26,011 bases of DNA, from assembly GCA_000934455.1 (NCBI GenBank), contig KN896515.1, forward strand, positions 3,874 through 29,884, given 5' to 3'. This document shows, piece by piece, positions 1 through 12,100 of this stretch. The notes below the pieces were generated by a model. It did not search any database. It had not been told where the DNA came from and saw only the letters and a program-made list of their open reading frames with translations. The first letter of the stretch is position 1, and every line of letters begins with the position of its first letter. This stretch comes from Apostichopus parvimensis (taxonomy: Eukaryota > Echinodermata > Holothuroidea > Aspidochirotida > Stichopodidae). Both the position numbers and the translations under genes were made by a program.

Positions 1-28
1 TGATTAAAAAGTCTTTTTCTTCAAATAG

Positions 29-125
29 GATCCGATAAACTACAAGAAATTGTTGCTTCACATGAATTTGAAATGCAGAAGCAGCTCAGCTTTCATCACC
101 AGCAGTCTGATATTTCGCAGAAGCT
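29..125 (+). CDS. Kinase exon A (C-lobe helix region)
   Basis: The acceptor TCAAATAG precedes it and the donor GTAAG follows CAGAAGCT. The open frame starts with a split codon and reads SDKLQEIVASHEFEMQ followed by a Gln/His-rich stretch ending SDISQKL. It joins codon-perfectly to the next exon (CT plus T gives Leu). It should cover the region before subdomain XI. A second frame of the exon is also open; the chosen one is fixed by the phase of the next exon. Confidence 0.65.
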
Positions 126-1311
126 GTAAGATTATTACTTTTATTCATTCTAGCAATAATTTGATTTTACATTTATAAGACGTTCACTATTTCGTGTGTG
201 CTATATTTTGTAGTCAACAACGTCTGCTCGATATTCATATAAATATCATCATCATTTACTAAAAATTATATTTCATGCATCTGATTTGAACATTCTTATC
301 CTTCACTTCTTCTTCTGTTCCGATGCATGTTTTTTATTGTATTTTTTTTTTAGTATTTATCTCAATTTTCAATAGTAAGCTGTCCTTTCTTCTAGAAATT
401 TGATAGAATAGTATTACTTAAGGCACATTGATTAAATTACACTAACCGTTCGCAAAAAAAGATTAATTATGACAATATGCACAATTTATTGTTTTTTTGT
501 CACAAAAAAAACACGACCGATCTGCATCGACTCTTATATGAAAAATGGTTTTACTTTTCTCGCTTTTGCAGTTCCTCAATCATGAAACTGTGCCTAACCT
601 ATCGACCTGATGACCGTCCTTCAGTTAGAGAAATTAAGAAAGTGATGGAAAACAGGCAAAGCTGTGTTATAAAGGTAATCACATGCCATTTTAAGGATCA
701 AAATAAAGATTACTGAACGCTATCATACCACTGATAGTGTTAACTCTTGTGGTAACAAGTAGTAAATATAAATATTCCCCACTATTGATTGCTGTAATGA
801 GCTAAACATGGTATTTCAGTTTCTTTATGGTCATTACAAAAGAGGTCAATAAGAAACAGAGGTCACTGTGCCAAGAAAGGGTTGGCCGATGTTTCAAATT
901 TATAGTTTCTTTTTCACTTTACTACATCTTTGTTGACGTTTAATAAGGAAGAGATTGTTTCACTTCATGGAGCTAGATACAAGCTCGGCCTTTTTTTTCT
1001 AATATCTACCAAGCATCAAAATTGACGGATTATTTGTTTTAATACAGGTTAAAACCTAATGATTTAAATTGATCGTGTCTGAAATCTACAGTTATTATGA
1101 TAGCATATCATACGAATAAATTTAAAATTGAGACACAAACAAGAAACATTAATGTATAGTATTCACTAAAGGTTCCTTTAGTGCTATTTTACCAAAAAAA
1201 AATTTCATTTTCCTCTTCTAGGAAGAAAGTTTTCTGACAAATGAGATTAGCCCATTCGACATAGAATGCAATGGAACAGACATATACGACGAATATGACG
1301 AGCTTGGCTGA
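29..1311 (+). CDS. Protein kinase, 3' end only (three exons; probably receptor-type)
   Basis: Only the C-terminal part of this gene lies in the window. Three exons join in one frame: 29..125 (enters phase 1, leaves phase 2), 572..674 (leaves phase 0) and 1222..1311 (stop TGA). The second exon encodes IMKLCLTYRPDDRPSVREI, which matches subdomain XI of protein kinases, where the Arg of the DRPS motif is nearly invariant and anchors the end of the C-lobe. The third exon gives a 29-residue tail that ends NGTDIYDEYDELG, with two tyrosines in an acidic setting that could be phosphorylation sites. The catalytic loop and DFG lie upstream of the window, so Tyr versus Ser/Thr specificity cannot be shown. 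The Cys before the RPS motif is common in receptor tyrosine kinases. Lying next to an Ig receptor on the same strand fits a receptor cluster, but that is inference. Confidence 0.8.
572..674 (+). CDS. Kinase exon B (subdomain XI)
   Basis: The acceptor CGCTTTTGCAG and donor AAAG|GTAATC bound an exon encoding SSIMKLCLTYRPDDRPSVRE and then a basic helix KKVMENR. The RPDDRPS segment is the diagnostic kinase motif. An ATG-initiated reading from 477 in this frame only runs through intron and is not the real start. Confidence 0.85.
1222..1311 (+). CDS. Kinase last coding exon
   Basis: A pyrimidine-rich acceptor (TTTTCCTCTTCTAG) opens 30 codons in phase 0 including the TGA stop. The tail is acidic and contains IYDEYDEL. 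ATTAAA-type signals lie about 110 nt past the stop (1420 and 1432), so the 3' UTR may be short. Confidence 0.75.
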   Translation, partial: EESFLTNEISPFDIECNGTDIYDEYDELG

Positions 1312-1656
1312 AATGATGATGCATTTTCACTACGTTATTACTTTTTTGAACCAACAAACTGTCTAATGAATTGACGCGATATCAGAAACGTTGTTGACCG
1401 AATGTTTTTCTTTTAATGCATTAAAAAAGATATTAAAAATCTTTCTTTTCTACATTTAAAAGGTCGAATAATCATAACTTTTGGTGATTTTAGTGGATTT
1501 CGTTGATGGCAATTTGTTGGAACACAGTACAGAATAACTAAGAAATAGACTTTTCAGACGTTGCTCTAGATGGACGTTACATACAGTATCTATCCAGGGG
1601 CGCAACTACCTTTTTGGTACGGCGGACTGGGTGGGGCTAATAGTTTAGGTCGTCCA

Positions 1657-1681
1657 GGGGAGGGGGTATTAGGGGGTAGGG
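1657..1681 (+). other. G-quadruplex-forming motif
   Basis: Four G runs of 4, 5, 5 and 3 bases are separated by loops of 1, 5 and 2 bases, which satisfies the usual G3+N1-7 rule. A further G-rich stretch (5 G, T, 6 G, then GG pairs) lies at 1853-1871. Both are conspicuous in AT-rich surroundings and may belong to an inserted repeat that begins near 1597 with CCAGGGGCGCAACTACC. Confidence 0.55.
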
Positions 1682-2176
1682 TGTTCCTCTGAGAAAGGTT
1701 GGAATGATCGATGTTCCTCAGATGCTAAAAGGTGCTTTACTTTTTCAAGTTTGAAACAACGTAAAAAAATGTCGACTGCTATGTATGTATCATACACTAG
1801 GACTTTGTTGTTATATTCTATATAACAGTGCATGTGTTTGTGTCTGTGTGGCGGGGGTGGGGGGTGGTTGGTGCCTCTGTATTGATCGTATATGAAACGG
1901 CCACTACAGTAACAGCAATAAAAACACCCAACGTGATTGATAATCACATTCCCAACTTTAAAAGATTGTTTATATTATATTTTGCATTAAGGGCTGTTCA
2001 ATAATTTTGCATGTGAGGTTATATGTGTATTGTTTTAATGTGACTCTTTGACCTTTTGAGATAAGAATTTAGAATGCAACATATTAAGTGTCCTTCCTAC
2101 CTAGCAAATCAGCAATTTAAATGAACAGTCAGAATCGATTTTTTAAAACACCTCTAAAGTATGTTTTCTAACACAT

Positions 2177-2248
2177 AGTTCTTAGTCTTAGTTCTTAGTT
2201 CTTAGTCTTAATTCTTAGTCTTAGTTCTTAGTTAACACATAGTCTTAT
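2177..2248 (+). repeat. Short tandem repeat, AGTTCTTAGTCTT-type
   Basis: Alternating AGTTCTT and AGTCTTA units recur about ten times over 72 bp with one A/G change. ACACATAGT flanks both ends, which suggests the array expanded inside a small duplication. Confidence 0.8.
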
Positions 2249-3612
2249 CTGAGGTGACTTCTAATAGTAGTCGCGTCGCGTTTTTAATTATGAGTAAGAG
2301 AACATTAACTGAATTATATAGGCGTAACTTGTCACGCAAATACATATATTGTCCTCTTTATTGAATATTATACATATATATGTAACGGTAAATTATATAT
2401 CGTATGACATGCCGAAGAAATATGGTTTACGAAAAGGCGAAATACAAATAAACAAAGAGCGAATATATTTGTCATAGGTCAGCACGCTGGAATACTTCAA
2501 ACATGAGCTGAGAGAGCATTCTAGTAAACCCCTGTGTTATGTTTGGCTTCACGTGTATTACATGGCATTATTTAAATCCTTACTGATGACCAACCCAAGT
2601 ACCCCATCCCCTTCGTAAACCTTAGGATTAAAAAACTCATACATTAACCCCAAAAGCTTCCTAAACTATACAGAGTATAGTTGATGTCCCTCACTATACA
2701 ACAATTAACAACATTTACTGTGTATTTTCAGACAGGAATGAAATCAAAAGGGACGCTGATGCAACGCTGGAGATAAATAAGAGTTAAAAATCAGTAAAGT
2801 TGATGGCGTTTATGACAACGTGCACTAGTCTGATAAGTACACAGTAATAACAGTTTGAAGGATTAACATATAAAATGCAATTTACTGTACAGTCAGATGC
2901 AATAGCAGCGTTAACTTTACAAAGGATAATTATAAGTTCAATGCTTTAATGCATATGATGTAATATTTTTAAACGACCTAATACAGGTCAAATATTGCAA
3001 AATAGACAAACAACAAATTATATCAATTAAGTTTTAAATTTGGCTAATACTGTATGCATTGTTAAAACATTGTTAAATATTTAAGTATATCGAATTGTTA
3101 GTTAAAATATAAGAGCATGACAATATAAGGCATACACATTTATAACATGACTATTATCTCGTTAAATTCAAGTACAGTTTAAAGAAGAAAGTTAATTATT
3201 ATGGGAACCCCACAGAAGCAAATTATATGTAGTTGAAAAGATTTTATTAATTTGTGTTAAAATCCATTAATTGTGAAATCACGATCTCGATCACGTGAGA
3301 CTCAGCTGACAAGTCGCAGAACTGGTCTTCGATTGTTTACATACTGAGGATACTGAGACAATGTTTCATGTTTTTGTTTGTAACACCTAATCCATATTTG
3401 ATGTGCATATCTGTATCTTTGTTAAAGACCGTGTCCAACTTTAACAGTTCTATACCGAACAATTAGTCTTTATTCTAAGTACATGATTATTTAGTGTTTC
3501 TATGAATCTACGAGTAATCTAAGTCGTTATACGAAATACTTTTTAACATGGATTTAATCATACCTCTATCAGTTTATTCAGACTATACGTATACACTAGT
3601 GATTGCAACTAT

Positions 3613-3744
3613 TCAAATTTGTTCCACCTCGTAAACAACTTTATCAACTCTTGCCTGCAAGGCAGACATTTTTTCAAAATTCTTCAACCCCCTGCTATCC
3701 GTTATTTTCGTTATAGGCGTTCTTGGTCGCGCCTCGTCTGTCAT
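3613..3744 (-). CDS. Possible small minus-strand ORF, unknown
   Basis: Forty-three codons plus a stop read from an ATG at 3744. The peptide begins MTDEARPRTPITKITDSRG and ends in a helix-like segment, MSALQARVDKVVYEVEQI. Base composition is richer in GC than its surroundings and codon use looks protein-like. The frame is open further upstream to 3900 with hydrophobic residues, so this could be an exon or a retroelement fragment. No splice sites, neighbouring exons or known domain support it. Confidence 0.25.
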   Translation of the reverse strand: MTDEARPRTPITKITDSRGLKNFEKMSALQARVDKVVYEVEQI

Positions 3745-6126
3745 CCCCAAAATGTAGGGTTTCGGTGGTTTATTCACCAATAAAAGGCAGACTAAGGCAA
3801 TATATTCCTTAAATATCACGAATCTTAAATGCTTACAATAACAAACACTCACGTTTAGTATCACCACTAGTAGTATATAGGTCTGCTCCTTCACAGACAT
3901 GATTCAATAGATGTTTGAGTATTTGCAAATGAGTCGCTTAGTCAACAACTATGCATTCATTCCGTAAGCCCAAAGTACGTGATGATTAGAAGCTCTGCGA
4001 TGGTAAGTTAGGGTGCAAGTTTCTATTCAGTGAAAGAATGCAAGGTGTTTTGATAAGTTAAGTACAAGACTACAGCTGGTTCACATATGTTCATGTTATA
4101 TAGGCTATCTGTTAATGCTGTTAAAGAGTAACGGGATTACGTTGTACAGTAAGTCGTTGAGAGCGTAACGAATGGTAGCGTATTTACTTCCAATTTATTA
4201 TAGTTTAGTGTTTAATAATGACCTTTAAATCAATGCATACCACAGTTCAGAAAAACCTGATGCCGTATGTTCTCAAACAGTAGAAAATATAACTGTACTT
4301 CATACTTAATGCGTCAAAAATGTAATATATAAACTATCGCATTACCTCTTTAAGTTAAGTATTTCCTGGAATGATCGAAACTCCTTTATGAGACTAGTTC
4401 ACACAATGATAAGTTTTGCATAGATGATGTGCCATTGTAAATTTGACAATTAAATGGGCAACTTTTAACTATGTTTTCAACATTAGGTAACAATGCACCA
4501 CGAAACAATCGTTTTACCATGTCACTGTTAAAGGAAAAGAGGATATAAAGCACTATCAGTAATATAATAAAACTAATGATGAAGGATCAATTTCATCAAT
4601 CTACCTACAAGAATCCTGAAACGAACTTGTTTGTATCGATGTTTCCACGCAAATTCCATACCATAGAATAGTACCCCATGTGCACCTGCCCCCTCCCCGT
4701 TTTGCTACACCCGTGTTACTTCCAATATAGAAGGTTAATCAAAAAATGGATGAGGGCGAAATTTTAGTACAACATTTATAATAAAGAAGGTGTATATGTG
4801 ATGATCAACGATTAGCATGTACGTCCGGTAATATTACGATCACTCCGTGTGCTCTTTAGTTGATGTCTAAAGATGCCAATTTTGTCTTCGTACAGTCTCG
4901 TTACAAATGATACAAATACCGCATAATATTATTTTTGATCAAATACTCAGCCAAATTAAAAAAAAATAATAGAACCGTCATCGGGTAACTGAACAAATGT
5001 CATGCTCTTGGGACAATATTCCCTTAGGATTGACACAATCCAAACTACAGTAAATGGTGAACACTATAAACGCTATGCAAACCTTTGAAAGGGTGACGAT
5101 GGAAAATATAATTATGGATTAAATATAGCTTTTCAGTTGACTTTAAACGTCTTATTTTAATCTATGGTACAGTACAGTATATATTCAAAGGCACTGTTCA
5201 TCTGACAGCGCTGATGTGTTTCAAAAATCAGCAATTCAAAAGTCAAGTGAACTGTGGTTTCACTTTACATTACATTTTCTTTATTGTATGAAACGGTAAA
5301 CAACGATTACAAACACAAAATGCAGCTATAAAGTTGTTTACCACTGTCTCGTAGTTATCAGTTTATCAGTTTTCGTAAGCATATATCATAGATAAAACCA
5401 TCAGTGACTTCAACTTGGACTCTGCACTGAGTTATTGAACAATTTAGTGATATATCACACAGTCCGACATACCATGTAGTCTTTCTGTTTGCCTTACATC
5501 GACTGACTAGTAATGTTTGCTTTAACATTCACGCTACCTTTACTACCAAGTTCTCATAACGTTGATTAACACCACGGCTATAATTCATCACGTTGGTCCG
5601 TTAATCTGAAAGTGTTGTTAAATGACTGGTCTATATTGGTATGTATTATTCTGAATTGTTTGGCCATTGTGGCAGATATTCATTGGTCGATATTACACAG
5701 CATTATATATAGGTCTAGAATGATATTGTGGTAACAATTTCTGTCAAAGGTGCCGTTATTGGAATTTCCTTTGACCAAGATAGTGTTCCTTTGGAAACGA
5801 CACAACTTTTGTTAATTCATGAACTGCTGCATAGTGTCATTTTCAATGCGTTTCTTAATTAAATTAAGAAACAACTTTCTATTGTTGTTTCAGCTTAAGT
5901 TCGAGGGTTGATTTCATGTTTTTAATGGCTGTCGGTCCAGTTCCACGCTAATACAATTTTTCAGTGGCTATTACTCTATACATTTCTACAGAAATGATAA
6001 AAACATAATGATACCGTTGCATAACAGTGAATTTTGTGATCTATATCAGTAATATCATATCGTAATCGTTATTTGTAATCTCCTCCATAGGACTTCTTTT
6101 CATAGAACCGCCATTCGATTTTAGCG

Positions 6127-6196
6127 ATGACTCTACAAGTGAAGTATCTAGAACTCATTCTTACATTAATATTGCTACCTTTCCTGATAGTCAGTG
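6127..6196 (+). CDS. Receptor exon 1: start codon and signal peptide
   Basis: The ATG opens 23 codons plus one base. The peptide is MTLQVKY followed by the hydrophobic core LELILTLILLPFLIVSG, a textbook cleavable signal peptide. The donor is AGTG|GTAAG and leaves phase 1. This is the first ATG after in-frame sequence upstream loses coding character. A 5' UTR exon may end nearby, with a possible acceptor just before AACCGCC at about 6105. Confidence 0.8.
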
Positions 6197-9100
6197 GTAA
6201 GTTTCTTGGGGAAATATCTGTCAGTGAGTCTTGCTTCAGTTGACATTACTCTCAAATACGGCAAATATGTATCCATGTGTGTCCTACAGCTCAATGTTAT
6301 TACTCTTCTCCTCGGAAAACGGTAAGTTGGTAATTGTTAACCAAGATATTAAGCCACATGCAGTCACATAATCTCAAGCAACTTTTCTTGAGGACTGTTA
6401 CGCAAATCAATCGAAAGTTTCTTATTATTCTCCTATAACTATGTAAAGAAAAGAGTTTTTCTCGAAATATAGGGGATTGTTCATGGAGATAGAAATGTCA
6501 GTATAATATTTATGAACAAAGACGGTGCATTCATCGTTATTTAACGTTCACTGCCCCCTCTGTAAAAAAACATGACGTTATGGATGTGTGGATAATATTA
6601 GTAAATGTTACTAGCAATTAACGCAATGGGCTTGGTACCTAGGCTGACTATAGACACTAGAACTAACGTTGATGTTGATGTTAGATTGTGAAGTACTTTT
6701 ACTACACTTCATGTTGATTTTCATACCTGCACAGAAGATGTAAACCTCCCAAAAGCTGAATGTGAAGAAAAGTACTATGTTGAACGTTACCAGAAAGCAG
6801 TGATTACTTGCAAGTACGACAGAAATTTTCACACCGTAAGGTGGTACTTCACGGAAACCGACCTTTCCTTTTTACGGATTGATGGCACCAGGAAAAGCGG
6901 GACTGGCTATTCATCAGGAGAGTATGACATATTGGAGGATGGATCAATGGTTATCAACGAGGTCAATTTAAGTCACGAGAGAAGCTACGCGGTATCAATC
7001 CTGCATTCAGATGGAAGCAACTCTAGAGTTGAGATCATGGTTATAGTCTTGGGTAAGCAACTTTCACATGAAAAGAACTTTCAGATTAAATATATAATAA
7101 CTGGTCAAACTATAGAAGAGTTATAGTGTTTTTTTTTACCATTGACTGTCCAAGGAAGTCGAGGTTGAGTTTATTCATAAAGTTGAACTAGAAAGTAGCC
7201 CAAGGGCCTGCATGCATATTTTTTATTGCAACCTTTATATTGACGGAAAGGTAAAAAACTAGGTACTTTATATTTGTTGTATGAAAATATAGAAGCTGTT
7301 AATAATTTTTACCTCCCGAATATACCCATCATCGCTCCTCTTACCACGCATTATAGCGTGAAAGGGATTAAACTTAAGAACTATTGTAACGATGAAAAAT
7401 GCATGTGTGAGTAATTAAACTAAAATCATTAGTATTTGAACTTATACCCATAAAATGTCTAAAGTTTAAGTTCATAGCCACAAGAACGAGTACATATATT
7501 TTGTTTTGAGTACATGCCCGATCATTAAAAACATCTTACTAGTACAACAGGAAATAATTTACGAGAGTACGGGGCTCTCTACAAATTCAAGCCTAGATTA
7601 TTAACACTTTATAACATGCCAAAATTATCGTCTCCATATAATGCTAACATTTCTATGTTCTGCATTATGGTCAATATGATGATTAAGCCCTTCAGTCTTA
7701 TACCAGTTATAAAATAATATGACCCGTTTATATGGAACTATACTCCCACTACACTAGTTGAACTACTTTACTCTAAACCAGAACAAACGCAAAACCTGGT
7801 AAAGATGTGAATTACTCATTCCTTCTGCCGGTAATCTTACCCACACTTTTCAATAAATTTCTTCTTCTTTTTTTCCCAGTTATTTTAAAAGATTTATCAA
7901 TAACCGACTGCATGTCTTCACCATCATTTTGCGAACAATATCAAGTAACAGATGAAAACACTGTCATGTGCATTGCAAAGGATACAAATCCTGAAATAGA
8001 GTTGAAAATAATGAATGATAACGGTACTACTCTTCTCAGCAATGAAGTGAAACAGTTTAACGACACTACCCAACTGTACACAACCATTGTAACTTTCAAA
8101 CATCCCAAAAGGGCTTTCACATTGCAGTTCCTTACATGCAGCGCTTCTGGTCATGCAGTAGCTAAAGTAACAAACGCATCATGTTTGGTAGAAGGGAACC
8201 TTCCAGTTTCGAGAATAACATCAGAAGTTAAATACGTTAACGACAATGAACGTTTTCAAATCAAGTGCCCAATGAATGATAAACCCACTGGGAGGCTCCA
8301 AACCACGTCAATAAATGGAACTAAGGAAATAGTAATGGAAGCGTGGCCTAATGACGAACATCTTCCCTGTGCGGCAAAATTCAACTGTAAGGTGTTGCAT
8401 GATGGGAGGGTGGAATTTAATGGTTTCACATATGAAGACGAACGTTCCTTTGAATGCATTTCTAGTGATGAAATTGACTCTTCAAAGCATACTGTACATT
8501 TAAAAGTGTTAGGTAAGTTCTTTTCAAGTTTTGTGTCAGTAAATGCTAGTGTTCATCAATCGTCTATGGTATGTTTGTGTATAACTGGAATAGTATTGTC
8601 AATGGAAAATAATCTGGAAATGCACTAGCCTTTGATTATTATTAGGGAAGTACCTAATAACACTTCAAATGCTGCACGTTACGCTATACTAATGGTCACC
8701 CTAGTTGTTACAAAGGGACAGAGACATAAAAACTAATGAAAATCTGTAGAGAAATTAATATTTTAGTAAAGAAACAACAAAATGGAAAATGTAACTATCT
8801 GGTAAATCATTTATGCATCACACGTGTTCCAATTATATATTATATTCATCTTCAGTCATGCCACGAAACCCTGTGACAGTTATCAACGGATGTGAAAAGG
8901 TCGAACAGTGCATCAAATATTCTTCTTTATCCGGAACAATAAACTGTTCAATATCAGGAGCTAGACCACCCGTTGACTTGACAGTAGAAGTCGGGTTTGG
9001 TTCAAATACTGCCGTTAGTTTGTTCAACGATAAAACAGAAACGCACCTAGAGCAAGGAAATGGCACATTCTGTACTTTGTTGTCAGTTGAATACGAAATA

Positions 9101-12100
9101 AAGCGGTGTGGTAAGGTTGTTTTCATGTGCCTGCCTGTGCCACACGTTTCCGGAAGACAAATTAAACCATCACGTGTAGACCTCGTCCTAAGTATGTTTT
9201 TCTTCATTGATCTTTCTCGCTACATTTTATTGTTTGCAGTAATTTTCTCGATGAAAGACCTGTACAATATTAGAAGGATTAAGCATGATTGTATTGTCAT
9301 AATATCTAAATTAAGTATTTGCAGTATTAATTTTATTCGATGGAAAAGTCGCGAGAGTTTGTTTATCCCTTATGTCCATATTGAGTTCAATGAAGTTAGT
9401 TAACTATGAGAAAATATCTTAATGAAAACGAATTGTTCAGCAATGCATATTGTTTAGTTGACATTGTTAAGATGTTCTCATACTTACAGTCGCTTTTCCA
9501 TTTCTCTCAGTTTTGTTTTTAAATTATGTATCAAATTAACGTACGTGAAGTGTGTGTGTGTTTTTACAGCAGTAATAATTTTGTAAAAAGCAAAAAACCC
9601 TGCTATAGTCTTCCCTTGCACATGAATCATTCTTAATGGGTAAACATGAATATCATGTTGCTCAGCCGAAAATGTAATTTCATAACTGGGTAACCTATCA
9701 ATATATAATATAATATAATGATAATATAGTGATAGGGAGTAAAATATCACTCAAGCATGATATTGAATGCATTTGATAACGGTAATGGCAAAACTAGGAA
9801 CTAGCAAGATTTTTTCATCTGGTACTTACATAAGTACAAATTCATACATAAAATATATGTGTTTATTTTTCGTTTCCAGGTGAGGAAGTGTGTCCACTAG
9901 AACAATGGAACAACGCAGGGCTCGCAGTAGCAATAATAATTATTATTGGCATTACCGTTTTTGTTGCAGTCGGTGTTGCTATTTGTGTATATAAATGTAT
10001 GGTGATTTTCATTACTGCTAAGTTTACAGGGAGTTCAAGGTTTTCCATAGGCTACGATTTGTGTAGATTAATTAAAGGATCATAGGAGTTAAAACACTGC
10101 TTGGCCAATCACTTCTGAGAGCGTTAATATTTTCAAAATTGTAACAACGAAAATGAATGACACTATGAGATAAAATTAATGTCCCTGCCCGGTGAAATAT
10201 TTCCATTTGGTAAGAACATAGTCGCACAAAGCTATTTTTTTATTCTCGTATTTTATCTTTAAAGAATACACAAGTGAAAATTAATGTAACCAATGACTGC
10301 AAACAATAAGGCTGAGATAAAAGAGCAACGAAAATAGGTAGTTTAATTAGAAACAATATAAGCATACAGAGACACAAAAGCAATTTGTGGTAATAAAATT
10401 AATGTTTAAGATTTGTGTATTCCCACCATACAATTTAAATGATAAAGGAATATTTAATATAATCTTCATATTCATATTCAAATTCTCAGTACAGCGAAAT
10501 AAAAAGAAAAACAGAACATCAAATGGTCCCGATAAAGAGGATGCAGAGGAAACGGTCCCAATGATGTGTACAAATGTATGTAAACGTATTTTCATAATAA
10601 GTGTTCGATATGTAAACTGAAATGCCGAGTTTAAAAAATGAACTCGCAATAACGGGAAATGTATTAAACATTTACTTAGAAGATCAGATTTGTCTTATAA
10701 ACTGTTTTTTTCTATGCGGTTGATCTGTTTTATTTCATTATTACATTTTAATGTAAAAGCACAAAGGCACATGATAATTCATGAAGTCGCTTGATTCGTC
10801 ACTTAAACCATGTAGTTTCCAACGGTATTGTATTGATAACGCTTATTCTCGGTGCCATTCGCTCAAAATTTCTCATTCGATGTTATATCCTCACAGCAAC
10901 TATATTTTACTATTTATTTTGAACCTTTTTTAAAACAACTCAAATGATGACATATTACTTTGAGCAACCTGTCAACGAACCGGGAGGAAACCTAAAGTAC
11001 TTGCTTATCTATCTCTTTTACATATTAAATCATCCAACGACAGAAGAACCAAGATTTCACGGACTCAAATGTAAAAACGAAGAAGTTGAAAAAGAAGCAG
11101 GTAAAGAAGCTTTTGCATATTGAAGAGAAAATGAACATTAATGTCGTCACTTAAGTATATATGTTTTTCCCAGCGGTATTGTAAATTATTTAAGGCAATT
11201 TAAATTTCTCATTTGCTTTGATATTTCAACAGGTAGTATAGCTTACAATTTGTAATGTGCTTTTTTAATGAGACACCATAAATTATGGCAATTTTTGTGT
11301 GAAACCTGTTAACGTGGCAGGTGGAGAAGCCAAGAGTGCTCCTTAATTCATCCCTTTTACATTTTTAATCATGCAACGACAGAAGAACCAATATTTCACC
11401 GATTCAAATGTAACATCAAAGAAGTCGAAAGAGATGCAGGTAAAAATTCTTCTACATATTGAAGAGAAAGTGCCAGGTGTAGAAAACTAAGAGTGCTTGC
11501 TTAGTTATTTCCTTTACATTTATAATCAACTATCGTAAAAACAAACATTTCCCGGACCCAGGTGTAACGCTGAGAAAGTTACCTAAAAGTACTTCTGTGA
11601 AAAGAGAAAAATAACATAAATGTTGCCTATCGTTGGCCTTCTCATTGATTAACATTTTCTTTTAAGCAACCTCCTAATCTCCCAAAAGTTGTTCTAAGGA
11701 TTGTTTAAAATACTTTAGTTTTCATTAATTTCAATATAAATAGTATTAAACCGTGTTCATACAAGTAGAATAGCTATTTCTGTATTTCAATACATGGCCA
11801 ATACATTCCGGTTTGAAAGATCTCAGAATATATCACCAAGTAATAAGACTGTATCACACAGGTGCTTTTGTCAACAGTAAATGTTTCAAATTTAAACAGC
11901 CGAGTGATTATAGAGGAATGTATGTGATTTTGAAATGTTATAGTATTGAATTGACTAATTAGACAATATATAATTTTATACCTTTATTTGTATCGACCTT
12001 TGCCTAAAGCCATGTCAAGGTAATATGCTATTTTATTCTTCCTTTGCAGATCAAACTTGAAAATTCTTTCTCGACATTTTGTATCAAGTGCAAGGATGGC

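Larger units (their letters stand above)
1312..6126. other. 4.8 kb interval without a recognised gene
   Basis: This is AT-rich sequence between the kinase stop and the receptor start codon. No run of exons with matched splice phases was found on either strand. Short ORFs here lack codon structure or motifs. It contains the G-rich patch at 1597-1875, the tandem repeat at 2177-2248 and the weak minus-strand ORF at 3613-3744. Kinase 3' UTR and receptor promoter/5' UTR must lie at its ends, but their limits are not visible. Confidence 0.6.
10795..11625 (+). repeat. Tandem duplication of an exon-intron cassette (two copies plus a decayed third)
   Basis: Units of about 340 bp share an upstream intron (TCCAACGGTATTG / CCCAGCGGTATTG; AAATTTCTCATT), the exon, and a downstream stretch (CATATTGAAGAGAAA). 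The first unit starts near 10795 and the second near 11145. The third, from about 11473, is shortened and its exon has lost both splice sites. Boundaries are approximate because they were aligned by eye. Confidence 0.75.

Noticed and set aside
9863-10048. Minus-strand ORF opposite the transmembrane exon
   Set aside because: It is the antisense shadow of the TM exon, which is supported by phase, splice sites and hydrophobicity.
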